From Planctomycetota bacterium (GTDB taxonomy: Bacteria > Planctomycetota > UBA1135), in assembly GCA_024275135.1 (NCBI GenBank), contig JAJRZS010000018.1:1-64000 (forward strand): a DNA stretch of 64,000 nt. Reading direction: 5' to 3'. Position 1 is the first letter of the stretch, and every line of letters starts with the position of its first letter. Below, piece by piece: positions 35,617 to 45,101 of the stretch. Below the pieces are notes generated by a model. That model searched no databases, was not told the origin of the DNA, and was given only the letters and a program-made list of their open reading frames with translations. The position numbers and the translations under genes were made by a program.

Positions 35617-36812
35617 TAGCGATGACCTCCTTTGGCAGCCTCTGCCACGGCAGCTCCCAGATGTTCGATGCGGATTGGCGAGGGATCCCGACGATAGGGA
35701 ATGATTTCAAACTTGATGCGAGAGAAGTTTCTGGCCAACTCTTCGCGCACCAAAATATCTCCACGCGCAGCCAAGGCTTCGACTTTGGCCCGCAGCCCCT
35801 CGGCATCTTTGCGCGCCAACTCTTCCAAACCGCGAGCTTTTTGAATCAACTGGCGCTCCTGTGCTTGACCGTCAGCCACGGTTTCGATGCGGTAGGCATC
35901 CGCTGTTTTGGTAACTCTTACCGCATCCTTCTCCGCACTAATGCGATCATTCTCCAAAGTACCCAGCAGCAACTCGTATTCTGTGGCCTTATCTCGTTCA
36001 ATCGCAGCCAAACGACGCTCACGCTCCCGCGCCAATTGCAAAGCCTGCTCCTTCAGCTTTTCCACCACCTGGTCAGCCACCTTGCGGTCTTCAATCGCGC
36101 GCTCATAGCGGCTTTCAAACTTCGGCTTGGGGGTGATGATTTGCATGATAAAAATACCATGCTCCTCCAACATCTCATTGAGCCTAGTTTCCGCAGCCCG
36201 AGTGGCCATGCGCGAGTTCGACATATCAGCCACCTGTTCCGCTGAAAAACGACCAAACTCATCCCGCAACACAGAACGGGCAAAGGCTTTGACCCAGTTC
36301 TCTTTGAAATTATCGCCAGGCCCTGAATCATGCAGCACCACATCGGCCTTGCCGGGGATAATACGGTATTGAATTTCCAGGGTCTCAAACCAAAAATTGG
36401 AGCCGTCATTGGCGCGTACCGTCAGCTTACTGACATGGTTGGCGTCCAAATCTTTTTCGCCTTCCATCAAAAATTTGTTGGGCGATTTATCAAAAACAAA
36501 GGCTTGGGAGACAAAGGGCAAGAAGATCTTGTACCCCGGCCGGTCTACAATTTCTTCTTCTCCGGTGATGTAATTCACAATCACCGCAACCTCGGTGTCT
36601 TTGACTTCCACGATGCCGCCTTGGCCGCTAACAAAGGCGGCAATGATGAGAATGAACACCGCCAAAACCAAGCCGCCAGCAATCAGCCACGATTTGTTGA
36701 TTTGCGGCCTTTGAGGACCTGCACCGCCTGGCGACGGGCGATGTGGAGGGCGAGGGGGACGGGGTGGACGTCCGCCACCACCGAAGTCGGGAAAATCAGA
36801 GGGGGAACTCAT
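35616..36812 (-). CDS. SPFH/band 7 membrane protein with Gly/Pro-rich N terminus (HflK-like)
   Basis: A 398-residue protein. A glycine- and proline-rich cytoplasmic tail (residues 8-37) precedes a single membrane helix (SWLIAGGLVLAVFILIIAAFV), the SPFH domain (VKDTEVAVIVNYITGEE...) and a coiled coil rich in Glu, Arg and Ala (about 230-330). The tail-helix-SPFH order is that of HflK. ATG 36812 is preceded by GAAGAGA; the in-frame extension upstream overlaps the divergent gene and has no similarity. It is the first gene of the SPFH pair. Confidence 0.84.
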   Translation of the reverse strand: MSSPSDFPDFGGGGRPPRPPRPPHRPSPGGAGPQRPQINKSWLIAGGLVLAVFILIIAAFVSGQGGIVEVKDTEVAVIVNYITGEEEIVDRPGYKIFLPFVSQAFVFDKSPNKFLMEGEKDLDANHVSKLTVRANDGSNFWFETLEIQYRIIPGKADVVLHDSGPGDNFKENWVKAFARSVLRDEFGRFSAEQVADMSNSRMATRAAETRLNEMLEEHGIFIMQIITPKPKFESRYERAIEDRKVADQVVEKLKEQALQLARERERRLAAIERDKATEYELLLGTLENDRISAEKDAVRVTKTADAYRIETVADGQAQERQLIQKARGLEELARKDAEGLRAKVEALAARGDILVREELARNFSRIKFEIIPYRRDPSPIRIEHLGAAVAEAAKGGHR

Positions 36813-36864
36813 TCTCTTCATTACGCGCAGGATAGCGATTTTGAAGGAAGAATCCCGCAAACCT

Positions 36865-37830
36865 ATGCTCAAGCTCATGATTCCTTTGGCCCCCCGCAAG
36901 GCCCCCTTGCTCCCACGCCTTATTCTGCTGTCCTTGCTTGCCACATCCATCCTCAGTTTTGTTGGAGTTTTTTGCACTTGGGTCAGCCTTTTCACCCACT
37001 TTCAGCTCTATTTCTGTGTTTTTTGGCTGTTGGCTCTAGGAACGCTTTGCCTCTCCCCTCGCTGGCGCGGCAGTTTTTGGCGCCCGGGACGTATTTTTGG
37101 CGCAGGTGTCCTCAGCCTCTTGGCCCATCTTTCGCTTTTGGCCGGCCTGTGGCAGGGGCCTGCCCTTCCTTCACTTCGGAACACGCAGTCCTTGGATGTG
37201 GTCTGGTTCAACATGAAATTTGAGGAACCTTCGCTTCGGCGCCTGGAACAAATCCTGGATCCCGACCCTCCCGACATCCTCGCCGTTTGTGAAATTGGCC
37301 GGAATGTCGAAATCCAACTTCCTGGATTTCCATATCAGTTGCGCTCCCCCAAACACGACATCCTCATCCTTTCTCGCTTCCCCTTGAGTCACAAGCAACT
37401 CCTCCCCATCCCCAATGGCGGCAGAGAGCAACCCACAGCCAAGCTGCAAGTTGGCCCCTATCCGTTGACCTTGGTGGCTTTGCATTTGCGACAACCCGTG
37501 TATCCGGTGCATTTTGCCGAAATGCGCCAGGCAAAAGCCACCGCCAAGAACAGCTCCAACTGCCTACTTCTCGGCGATTTCAATTCCACCCCCTGGGCCG
37601 CTCCATTTCGTCAGCTTTGTGCCGATGCCGGGCTGCAGCATGGCCGACAAGGACAAGGCTTGCTCAACAGCTGGGCTTTGGACCGCTGCCATATCCTCGC
37701 CCTTCCCATCGACCACATGCTCTACAAAGGGAACCTGCAGCTGCTTTCCTTTGAGACCTTGCCATGGATAGGGAGCGACCATCGTCCCATTCGAGGACGG
37801 TTTTTAGTGGGTCGAAAAAAGTCTGGCTAG
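36865..37830 (+). CDS. Membrane-anchored endonuclease/exonuclease/phosphatase family protein
   Basis: A 321-residue protein with about three membrane helices in the first 100 residues, then an EEP domain on the far side. Catalytic motifs are DVVWFNMKFE, DILAVCEIG (the Glu), LLLGDFNSTPWA (Asp, Asn) and the terminal GSDHRPIRGRF (Asp, His). The layout resembles the EEP proteins often called vancomycin-resistance VanJ-like or YafD-like. Whether it acts on nucleic acid or a phosphoester is unknown. The start may also be TTG 36841. The stop overlaps miaA convergently by 27 bases. Confidence 0.82.
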   Translation: MLKLMIPLAPRKAPLLPRLILLSLLATSILSFVGVFCTWVSLFTHFQLYFCVFWLLALGTLCLSPRWRGSFWRPGRIFGAGVLSLLAHLSLLAGLWQGPALPSLRNTQSLDVVWFNMKFEEPSLRRLEQILDPDPPDILAVCEIGRNVEIQLPGFPYQLRSPKHDILILSRFPLSHKQLLPIPNGGREQPTAKLQVGPYPLTLVALHLRQPVYPVHFAEMRQAKATAKNSSNCLLLGDFNSTPWAAPFRQLCADAGLQHGRQGQGLLNSWALDRCHILALPIDHMLYKGNLQLLSFETLPWIGSDHRPIRGRFLVGRKKSG

Positions 37831-38727
37831 CTTTTCGGCAACCTCTTCACTTGCGAGTCCGGGAGTCATGTCCACCCGATGGAGGGAGGCGAAAGAACGC
37901 AACCAGGTCATTTGTCGCCGAATCAAAACATTGGTTTTGGTAATTCCCTTTTGCACTGCCTCCTCCAAGGAACACCGACCCTCCAAGTACTGCAAAACCT
38001 GTTGATAACCAATGGCTTTGGCTGCAGTGCGGCCGAAGCCACAGCTCTCCCGGATGCCGCGGACCTCGTCGACCAGCCCCTGCTCGAGCATTTGCTGAAA
38101 CCGAAGTTGCACGCGCTCATGCAAAACCTGCCGCGGCCAATGCAGAAAGGCCGTCGGCTCATTCAAGGTCGTGGCATTCCACTGCGATTGCCATTCGCTC
38201 AAAGCCTTCCCGGTTTGATACCAAGTTTCCAAGGCCCGCAATAACCGACGAGTATCGTGCGGGTGAATGCGAGCATGAGCCTCGGGATCTACCTTCCACA
38301 ACTCCAACCGCAAGGCCTCGACACTTTCTATCTCCAGCCGACTTTGCAATTCATTTTGCAATTCCTGGCTTGCTTGCGGCACCTCCAATAGACCAAAAAC
38401 CAAGGCCTTAAACCACATGGTGGTCCCCCCCACATACAAAGCCGATTTCCCTCGAGCTGCTACTTTAGCCTCAATCGCGCGTGCATGTTGCAAATATTGC
38501 TGTACGGAAAATTCTTCACTCGGTTCCACCAAATCCAGAAGATGGTGTGGCACCACAGCACGCTCTTGGCGACTTGGTTTGGCGGTGCCGATGTCCATGC
38601 CTCGATAGACCAGCATTGAATCCAAAGACAGGATTTCCGCATTCAACTTGGGCGCAAGGGCGAGAGAAACGGCCGTCTTCCCAGAAGCCGTCGGCCCCAA
38701 CAAGAAGAAGCGCCGAGTTGCACCCAT
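37804..38727 (-). CDS. miaA: tRNA dimethylallyltransferase
   Basis: A 307-residue enzyme that prenylates A37 of tRNAs reading codons starting with U. The Walker A loop is GPTASGKTA (residues 11-19), followed by LDSMLVYRGMDIGTAKP, LYVGGTTMWFKAL, and HPHDTRRLLRALE, all standard MiaA segments. The length is normal. It is the last gene behind the two M16 peptidase genes, 4 bases after the second. Confidence 0.95.
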   Translation of the reverse strand: MGATRRFFLLGPTASGKTAVSLALAPKLNAEILSLDSMLVYRGMDIGTAKPSRQERAVVPHHLLDLVEPSEEFSVQQYLQHARAIEAKVAARGKSALYVGGTTMWFKALVFGLLEVPQASQELQNELQSRLEIESVEALRLELWKVDPEAHARIHPHDTRRLLRALETWYQTGKALSEWQSQWNATTLNEPTAFLHWPRQVLHERVQLRFQQMLEQGLVDEVRGIRESCGFGRTAAKAIGYQQVLQYLEGRCSLEEAVQKGITKTNVLIRRQMTWLRSFASLHRVDMTPGLASEEVAEKLARLFSTH

Positions 38728-38731
38728 GCCT

Positions 38732-40015
38732 CTAAGTTGCGGGAGTTAACACCGCCACCGCCTGACGCTCCGGGTGAAACATCTCTTGCGCGCGGGCAAG
38801 CACATCTGCAAACTCAATTTCACCCAGAACATCAAGGGTGGCAAAAGGGGGAACTTTTTCCAGCATGGCGTTCAAAATACTATTGGCCAATGCTGCTGGA
38901 GTTTGCAGCCCACTTACCAAACCTCCCCATGCGGCGCGTTTGAGGCGAAGAAAATCTTCTTCATGCAATCCCTGGTCGACAAAATGTGCAGCGGCATCCG
39001 CTACCGACTTGGCAAAAGTTTTGGCATCGTCGCAAACTCCCGACACTACGACATGCCCCCAGTCTTCATCACTTGACCAATAGGCCTGGAAGCTGTCGTC
39101 AATTTCCCCATCCCGATAAAGCTTTTCATGGGTTGCGCTGGCCGGATCAAAAGCCAAATCTAAAACCAGGCTGCTTAGCACCCGCTGGCGCAGGCGAGCA
39201 TATCCGTTGGCCAAACCATAGGGCTCCCGCCATCCCATCCACACATGGGGACGCGTTACCGCAAAGGGTTTTTCCAGCCAGTCGGCGGCTGGATGACTAG
39301 GCTCAAGCGGGTAGATTTTTTCCGCGATTGGCAAATCCGGAGCATCCAGAAGCGGGGCCAAGTGGCTTAAAATTTGCTCGGGATCAAAATCACCGGCCAA
39401 GGCTAAACGCATGGCCCGTGGTCGATAAAACCCCTCAAAACAAGCCTGCAATTCCGACGCCTGGATCCTCCGCACATCCTCCACCGAGCCACCCGGTTCT
39501 ATGCGGATGCCGTGCCGATGGTAAAGAGCTTGATGCAACAAGAAGGTACCGAAAAAACCAGGGTGGTCGGCATACATGCGCACTTCTTGTTCAATGATTC
39601 CGCGCTCCTTTTCCACCCGCTCCTCGGTAATCTCTGGATGCTGCACGAAATCCAGCAAAACCTCCAAACAGGACAAATAATGGTTGGTGGTAGTGAAGTG
39701 GTAGTTGGTGCTACGAAAGGAAGTGCCACCATTAAACTCCGCACCCAAACGGCCAAAGCGGTCGAAGACTTTTTCCTCTCGACCTTCGAAGAGCTTATGC
39801 TCCAAATAATGAGCACTACCGGGTGGAACTTCGAGGATTTCTCCATTCGGCAGCTGAAAGTGGGTGTCTGTACTCCCAAAGCGCAAGCCGAAAAAACCAC
39901 TTGCCTAACTAAAGCCTGGGGTTCGGCACAAGGCAATATCCACCCCGTTCTCGCTGCGCGCAAACACGACTTCTTCTCCGGCTTGTGGATGGTTTAGGGT
40001 ATGAAGAATTTTCAT
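38732..40015 (-). pseudogene. M16-family zinc peptidase (YmfH-like) interrupted by an in-frame amber codon
   Basis: The frame begins at ATG 40015, whose ATGA overlap with the upstream gene fixes the start, and reads MKILHTLNHPQAGEE... It then meets TAG at codon 37 (39905-39907), where the M16 pattern PGFSK-x-x-x-F-x-x-x-FGS-D would have Lys. Downstream the same frame continues for 384 codons with an intact active site: HYLEH at residues 69-73 and the distal Glu in EERVEKERGIIEQE. A single A-to-T change from AAG would give this. It may be a recent nonsense mutation, a sequencing error, or a read-through codon. TTG 39886 could restart translation but would lose the first strands of the fold. 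Confidence 0.75.
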
Positions 40016-41325
40016 GATGGCGTTGATGCGGCAGCGGGGTTTTGATTTTTCCCAGGAGCTAACAAGTAGACACTATCAGCGACCAAACTCTGGGCCGCAG
40101 TCGCAACTTCTTGTGGGCTTAAGCTCTGCAAGTCGGCCGCACGAAATGCAGGAGTGCGCTTGAATCCCAATTGGTGCTCGCGCAGATGATAATTGGCAAG
40201 CCGACTGCCAGAATCCGCCAAGGCACGCAGACGGTCGAGGCGATTGACGATGGCAAATTCCATTTCTTCTGCAGTTGGTCCGTTTTGCTGCAAATCCAAC
40301 AGCTGGTTTTCCACCTCCGCGCGCACCTGCTGATAGGCCTCGGCATCAATCCCAGCCGCCACCGTCATTAAGCCCTTGCGTGCGCGCAGCATCGCGTAAA
40401 TCCCGTAGGCCAAAGACTTCTCTTCCCTCACCACGCGAAACAAACGGCCATGAGCACCGCCACCTAGAATTGCGCAGGCCAATCCCAACGCTTCGAAAGA
40501 TCTGGGGCTCTCCGGCTGCGCATAGCGAAAGCCGTAGTGAAATTGCGCCTGCTCCATCGGCAGTTCTTCTCGAAACTCACGCAACTTTCCGACTGGAGGA
40601 TGCTGAATCGGCGGCAAGGAGCGCACTTCCCCGCGCGTGGAAAACCAATCTGCAAGCCAGGTTTCCACCAAATCAACATCACATGGCCCAACCACAATGG
40701 CGGTTATGGGCGCACTGGCCAAGAGATCTAAACGGGCAACTTCTAGCTGATCGGCGCTTAGCTCATGCAAAGCATCCTCCGAATCCCAAGCCAATAAGCC
40801 ATAAGGCTCACCTGCACACATCTGAGCGAGAAAGCGCTCCTCGGCATAAGAAGGGCGATCATCTTTGCGCTCACGAACCCGCTTCAACAGCGCACTGCGC
40901 TCGCGCTCCATGGTTTCCACATCAAAAGGCGAACCATTGGCGCCACGCTTGGGTTGATCCAAAAGCCCGCGGGCCAAGCCAAACAAGCGTGGCTGCACCA
41001 TCTCTTCCGCCGGCAAAAAGCGATCGCCCACCCATCCCAACTGTAGACTGAAGCGGTGATATTCGGCGGCACGGTCGGCATAGATAGAGCAACTGGCCCC
41101 GTACAAATCTTGCAAGGCCTGGGTTAGCTTCAAGCGGCTGGGATAACTGGCGCTACCCTGACTCAGAACCTCGGCTAACAAAGTCCGCGCCGCCCTTTTT
41201 TTATCCATGGGCATTTCAAAGCCGAGGCTCAATTGCGCCCTTTTGAAGCGCGGCTCCGGCAGGCATAGTAGCTCCACTCCAGGAGCGGGCTGGCGAAGTT
41301 CAGGAATGGTCTGCAGAAAGGCCAT
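40012..41325 (-). CDS. M16-family peptidase-like subunit without zinc motif (YmfF-like)
   Basis: A 437-residue protein of the M16 fold. Where the HxxEH motif is expected it reads TLLAEVLSQGS, so it cannot bind zinc there. It keeps the C-terminal substrate-binding Arg/Tyr pattern (GRLFRVVREEKSLAYGIYA). Paired M16 genes, one with the metal site and one with the Arg/Tyr site, form heterodimers in other bacteria and in the mitochondrial processing peptidase. The partner is encoded directly downstream, with an ATGA overlap. AGGA lies 10 bases before the start. Confidence 0.88.
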   Translation of the reverse strand: MAFLQTIPELRQPAPGVELLCLPEPRFKRAQLSLGFEMPMDKKRAARTLLAEVLSQGSASYPSRLKLTQALQDLYGASCSIYADRAAEYHRFSLQLGWVGDRFLPAEEMVQPRLFGLARGLLDQPKRGANGSPFDVETMERERSALLKRVRERKDDRPSYAEERFLAQMCAGEPYGLLAWDSEDALHELSADQLEVARLDLLASAPITAIVVGPCDVDLVETWLADWFSTRGEVRSLPPIQHPPVGKLREFREELPMEQAQFHYGFRYAQPESPRSFEALGLACAILGGGAHGRLFRVVREEKSLAYGIYAMLRARKGLMTVAAGIDAEAYQQVRAEVENQLLDLQQNGPTAEEMEFAIVNRLDRLRALADSGSRLANYHLREHQLGFKRTPAFRAADLQSLSPQEVATAAQSLVADSVYLLAPGKNQNPAAASTPS

Positions 41326-41362
41326 GTGGTGCGTATCCTAGTGTGTTCCGCCGTCCATTCCG

Positions 41363-42223
41363 ATGCCGTTTTCCTTACTAACTCTGCTTCTGCCCCTGCT
41401 TTGCGCCCAAACCCCTGGCCATGCCACGGAGATTGGCGAGCCAAACTCCTCCCGTGAAGCTCTGGAGCTGCTGAGCCAGGTGGCAGCAGCCCAGCTTGGT
41501 CAAGCTCCAGCGAACATGGGCCTGGTCGACACTCTCGATCTGGAAGTGAACCTGCGAGAACGCGGTGAGCATCCACAAGAAGTGAGTTTCACCCTGTTCT
41601 ACACCACCTATGGAGAAGAACAGCTGGAAATCGTTCTCGACGACCCGGAACGAGGTACGCGGGTAGCCAAGGGCTTTTCCCAACAAGATTATTGGCTACG
41701 CGAAGGCAAAGGAGAAAAACAACTCCTACTCGGACATGAGTTCGAGAAAGACCGGCAATCCATCGACGAAGCTCTCGACCTTTGTGCGGATCTCCTGCTG
41801 TTGGTGGATTTGCGCCACCTCCTTCAGCGAGCGCAACCCACGCAGCTTCAAACCCAGGCCGACGGCACCCGCATCCTGCATGGTCAGCTACGACGCCCCG
41901 ATGGTCAACTCTGGGACTATCGCCTTGCTATTCCCAAAGATTCTTTGTTGCCCCAGTGGCTGGAAGTTTCCCGCCTACCCACGCCAAATCCCGACCCCGC
42001 GAAGGCAATGCCTAATCCCGGAACCAAGGATGCGGAGGTTGCGGAGGAAGCAGCGCTATACCAGCGTTTCCGCCTGCTGGCCTACAAAGGATTTGATGGT
42101 CGTCAAGCTCCTCAAATCATTCAGATTTTCGACCAACCGCAAGCCACTTTGCCAGCGCGCATTTTGGAACTCCATCGCTTTCACTGGAATGCGCATCCGC
42201 AAAAAATCAAACCTTCTCGTTAA
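41363..42223 (+). CDS. Exported protein of unknown function
   Basis: A 286-residue protein with a signal peptide (MPFSLLTLLLPLLCAQTPGHA). The mature part is mixed alpha/beta and acidic, with LFYTTYGEEQLEIVLDDPERGTRVAKGFSQQDYWLREG giving several beta strands. I recognise no family; the beta-rich pattern of the middle faintly resembles lipoprotein-carrier-like folds, but this is not enough to name it. It diverges from the M16 pair across 37 bases and ends in a 4-base convergent overlap with mutL. Confidence 0.7.
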   Translation: MPFSLLTLLLPLLCAQTPGHATEIGEPNSSREALELLSQVAAAQLGQAPANMGLVDTLDLEVNLRERGEHPQEVSFTLFYTTYGEEQLEIVLDDPERGTRVAKGFSQQDYWLREGKGEKQLLLGHEFEKDRQSIDEALDLCADLLLLVDLRHLLQRAQPTQLQTQADGTRILHGQLRRPDGQLWDYRLAIPKDSLLPQWLEVSRLPTPNPDPAKAMPNPGTKDAEVAEEAALYQRFRLLAYKGFDGRQAPQIIQIFDQPQATLPARILELHRFHWNAHPQKIKPSR

Positions 42224-43959
42224 CGACGGTAGAAGGCGCGTTCCAAATCTTCTAAAGAAAGAAACACCCGCACTGGCCGTCCATGGGCACAAGTGCGATC
42301 TTGAGGCAAATCGGCCCCGCGACGTAATAAACTCTCCAAGGCCTCTGCGTCGACGGCATCTCCCGCCATCACCGCCCCCCGACAAGCCATGGAAAACAGC
42401 ATCTCTTCTTGGATTTGGTCGGGCGTGGCTTGGCGATGACTTTGCGCGATTTCCAGCAAGTCGAGCACCAGTTTTTCTGGTTGCAACCGTTGCAAACGAG
42501 CGGGAATACCCCGGATAGCCAAGGTGGTTTCACCAAAGGCCTCAATGTCGACACCTAGCTTGCGAAACTTATCCTGGTGTTGCAACAGCAAGTCGAGTTC
42601 CTCGCGCGACAAATCCACCAGAGCGGGCACCAGCAACGGCTGCGTAACCACCTGACCTTGCCGCAGCTCCCGCCGCAGTTCCTCCAAGTTCACTCGCTCA
42701 TGCAAAGCATGTTGATCGATGATTTCCACCCCCCCGGCAACCGCACGAAAAAGAAAGGTGTTGGCGACGGAAAGGAATTCGCCCTTGCCTCGATCTTCGG
42801 CTGCGACTTCCATCGGGAGATGGGGAGCAGGAACGGGAAAAAATCCTTCACGACTGGAGGGAGACGAGAGTCCGGCTGACAAATCCTGGGGACGCTGCCA
42901 ACTTGGGGCGGGAAAAGAGCCACGATCCTGCACCGTGGAGCCAACCGTCCCCACCATGCGCGTAGCCCAAGGCGCCGCCGCAAGGCCTTGACGCAAAGCG
43001 CGGACGACGGTGCCGAAGACGAGGCGCTCATCGCGGAAACGCACTTCCGTCTTTTGTGGGTGGACATTCACATCCACTCGTTGCGGTGGCACTTGGAGAG
43101 ACAAATATAGGGTTGGATAATGTCCGATGGGGACAAATTCTTTGACCCCTTCGCGCACGGCTCGAAGCAAACGCGCGTCGCGAACCCAACGCCCATTCAA
43201 AAACAAATGCACGCGCCGGGCATCCCGCCGGGCACTTTCCGGCGGCCCCACGTGACCGGTGCAAGTGATGGAGTCGGCCTGCGCTTGAATCTGCACCATA
43301 TTCTTGGCCAAACCGGCGCCAAACACGGCTGCACAGCGTTGGCCGAGATCGTCTTCGGGCAAGACTTCGAAGCAGCGTTTGCCATCCTGTTCCAGACGGA
43401 AGCCAACTCCCTCATGCACTAAGGCCAAGCGCTCCACCCATGCTTGCGCATGCGCCGCTTCGGTGGCGGGTCGCTTCAAAAACTTGCGCCGGGCCGGCAA
43501 CTCGGCAAACAAATCCTCCACCACAAAGCGGGTGCCTTTGCTCGCGGAAGCCTCGTGCAAGGAACCAGGACGCCCGTAAAGCACCTGGTACTCCATGCCA
43601 AAGGAAGCGTCTTCCGGTCGGGAAACGATAGTCATCCGGGCTACGGAAGCGATGGAGGCCAAAGCCTCTCCACGAAAACCCAAGGAGGCAATGGCTTCTA
43701 AATCGGACGGCGCCGACAGTTTGGAGGTGGCGTGGGAAGTGACCGCTAGCGGGAGTTCGTCCGCCGCCATGCCGCAACCATTATCCCGCACTTCGATGCG
43801 GCGAATGCCACCCTCCAGCAAGGAGACTTCGATCAAAGTCGCGCCAGCATCCAAGGCATTTTCAACCAGCTCCTTCACCACCGAAGCCGGCCTCTCCACC
43901 ACTTCCCCAGCAGCAATCTGATCGATGACGACGGGATCTAATTTGTGAATGCGACTCAT
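42220..43959 (-). CDS. mutL: DNA mismatch repair protein MutL (endonuclease type)
   Basis: A 579-residue GHKL ATPase. N-terminal motifs are ELVENALDAGA (residues 30-40), DNGCGM, and SLGFRGEALASIASV. The C-terminal dimerisation domain holds the endonuclease motif DQHALHERVNLEE (D415 onward) and a CAHGRPV metal ligand near the end, so this MutL should nick the new strand, as in bacteria without MutH. The ATG shares ATGA with holA. It is the last gene of the menaquinone/replication operon. Confidence 0.96.
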   Translation of the reverse strand: MSRIHKLDPVVIDQIAAGEVVERPASVVKELVENALDAGATLIEVSLLEGGIRRIEVRDNGCGMAADELPLAVTSHATSKLSAPSDLEAIASLGFRGEALASIASVARMTIVSRPEDASFGMEYQVLYGRPGSLHEASASKGTRFVVEDLFAELPARRKFLKRPATEAAHAQAWVERLALVHEGVGFRLEQDGKRCFEVLPEDDLGQRCAAVFGAGLAKNMVQIQAQADSITCTGHVGPPESARRDARRVHLFLNGRWVRDARLLRAVREGVKEFVPIGHYPTLYLSLQVPPQRVDVNVHPQKTEVRFRDERLVFGTVVRALRQGLAAAPWATRMVGTVGSTVQDRGSFPAPSWQRPQDLSAGLSSPSSREGFFPVPAPHLPMEVAAEDRGKGEFLSVANTFLFRAVAGGVEIIDQHALHERVNLEELRRELRQGQVVTQPLLVPALVDLSREELDLLLQHQDKFRKLGVDIEAFGETTLAIRGIPARLQRLQPEKLVLDLLEIAQSHRQATPDQIQEEMLFSMACRGAVMAGDAVDAEALESLLRRGADLPQDRTCAHGRPVRVFLSLEDLERAFYRR

Positions 43960-45101
43960 GCCTTTTTCTTGCGCAGACTACGAAACGCCAGAAATTCAAG
44001 GGCGGCAAGGCTGTCACGCCAGCCCACCATCTTTAAGTTTTCCTCGGCCTCAACCATCGCTGCCAACACCCTTTGCAGATGGGCTTCATCCGCAACTTGC
44101 AAACGCGTTTGCATGCGTCGGACCACAGGCATGCTTGGCCGCACGCCAGCAGCCTCCAAGGCCTTTTCCAATGTAGAGCCATGGCGTACCGCCGCCAGCA
44201 CCTGACTGGTTTTGCGATGCTCTCGATTCATGGCCGCCAAGATTATGCTGAAAGCATCCCGCGCAGCGATGCGCCGCCCATCCCAAGAGCGCATGCCATG
44301 GGCGGACAACCGTTGCAACAAACGCAAGAGTTGGGCGGTGTCGCCAGCAAGCACCGCATCAGCAAAATCAAAGGCTGAGCCCTCCGCACTGTGGGCAGTC
44401 ACGCGGCGCACATCGTCCTCACTGATTTCCGTCAGCCCAAGCATTTGAAAATGCTCCACCGCCTGCACCAAATCACCAGGACGCGAGCCAGCCAAAGTGA
44501 CCAGCAGACCAGCAACTCCGTTTTGTAATCGCAGTTTTCGCTGGCGGGCTTCGGCGGTGACAAATTGCGCCGCTTCACTGGCATCAGGTTCCGGCTTCCA
44601 TGGTGGGGGATCGCCATAAAGCCCCCGAAAGCGCAATTTCTCGATACCCTTTTTCCGCGTCGACGCGAAGGCCTTGGCCCCTTTGCTGGCCCCCGAACCA
44701 ACCTGCACGACCATCCATTCCGGACCATCCTCGGCAGTGGCAGCATCGAGCAAGGAATCAGCCAAACGCGGCCATTTCTGCAAGGCTTTACTCGCACGTC
44801 CTAAGACCAACGCTTGCCGGCTGGCGAACAAAGATTTGGTGTTGAGGAAGGAATCCAACAGTCCGGGTTGGAAGTCGGGAGAAGCGGCATCCAAATCCAA
44901 GAAGTCCAAGCCTTCAATGCTGCGGGCAAAGTGGCGAGCAGCGGCCAAAATTTGCTCGCCAAACCAGATTTCTTCCTCACCCTGGCTAGGAGGCAACAAA
45001 CACAGAAGCCGTGGTATATCCCCCACTTGCGCACGGGCCACCCACTGCCGACACAAAGTGCCGGGGTCGGGAGCTCGTTTCTTGCGCGTGGCAGCGCTCA
45101 T
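43956..45101 (-). CDS. holA: DNA polymerase III delta subunit
   Basis: A 381-residue clamp-loader subunit that opens the sliding clamp. The divergent family is recognised from the AAA-like N-terminal domain (EEIWFGEQIL...) and the central helical region (GLLVTLAGSRPGDLVQAVEHFQML), followed by FDFADAVLAGDTAQLLRLLQRL, which is the typical delta-subunit helix pair. It has an unusually basic N-terminal extension (MSAATRKKRAPDPG). It is coupled by ATGA to ubiA upstream and to mutL downstream. Confidence 0.86.
   Translation of the reverse strand: MSAATRKKRAPDPGTLCRQWVARAQVGDIPRLLCLLPPSQGEEEIWFGEQILAAARHFARSIEGLDFLDLDAASPDFQPGLLDSFLNTKSLFASRQALVLGRASKALQKWPRLADSLLDAATAEDGPEWMVVQVGSGASKGAKAFASTRKKGIEKLRFRGLYGDPPPWKPEPDASEAAQFVTAEARQRKLRLQNGVAGLLVTLAGSRPGDLVQAVEHFQMLGLTEISEDDVRRVTAHSAEGSAFDFADAVLAGDTAQLLRLLQRLSAHGMRSWDGRRIAARDAFSIILAAMNREHRKTSQVLAAVRHGSTLEKALEAAGVRPSMPVVRRMQTRLQVADEAHLQRVLAAMVEAEENLKMVGWRDSLAALEFLAFRSLRKKKA

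Noticed and set aside
39905-39907. Pyrrolysine at the amber codon of the M16 gene
   Set aside because: No pyl genes are visible and the protein family is not one known to use pyrrolysine; a nonsense change of AAG is simpler.
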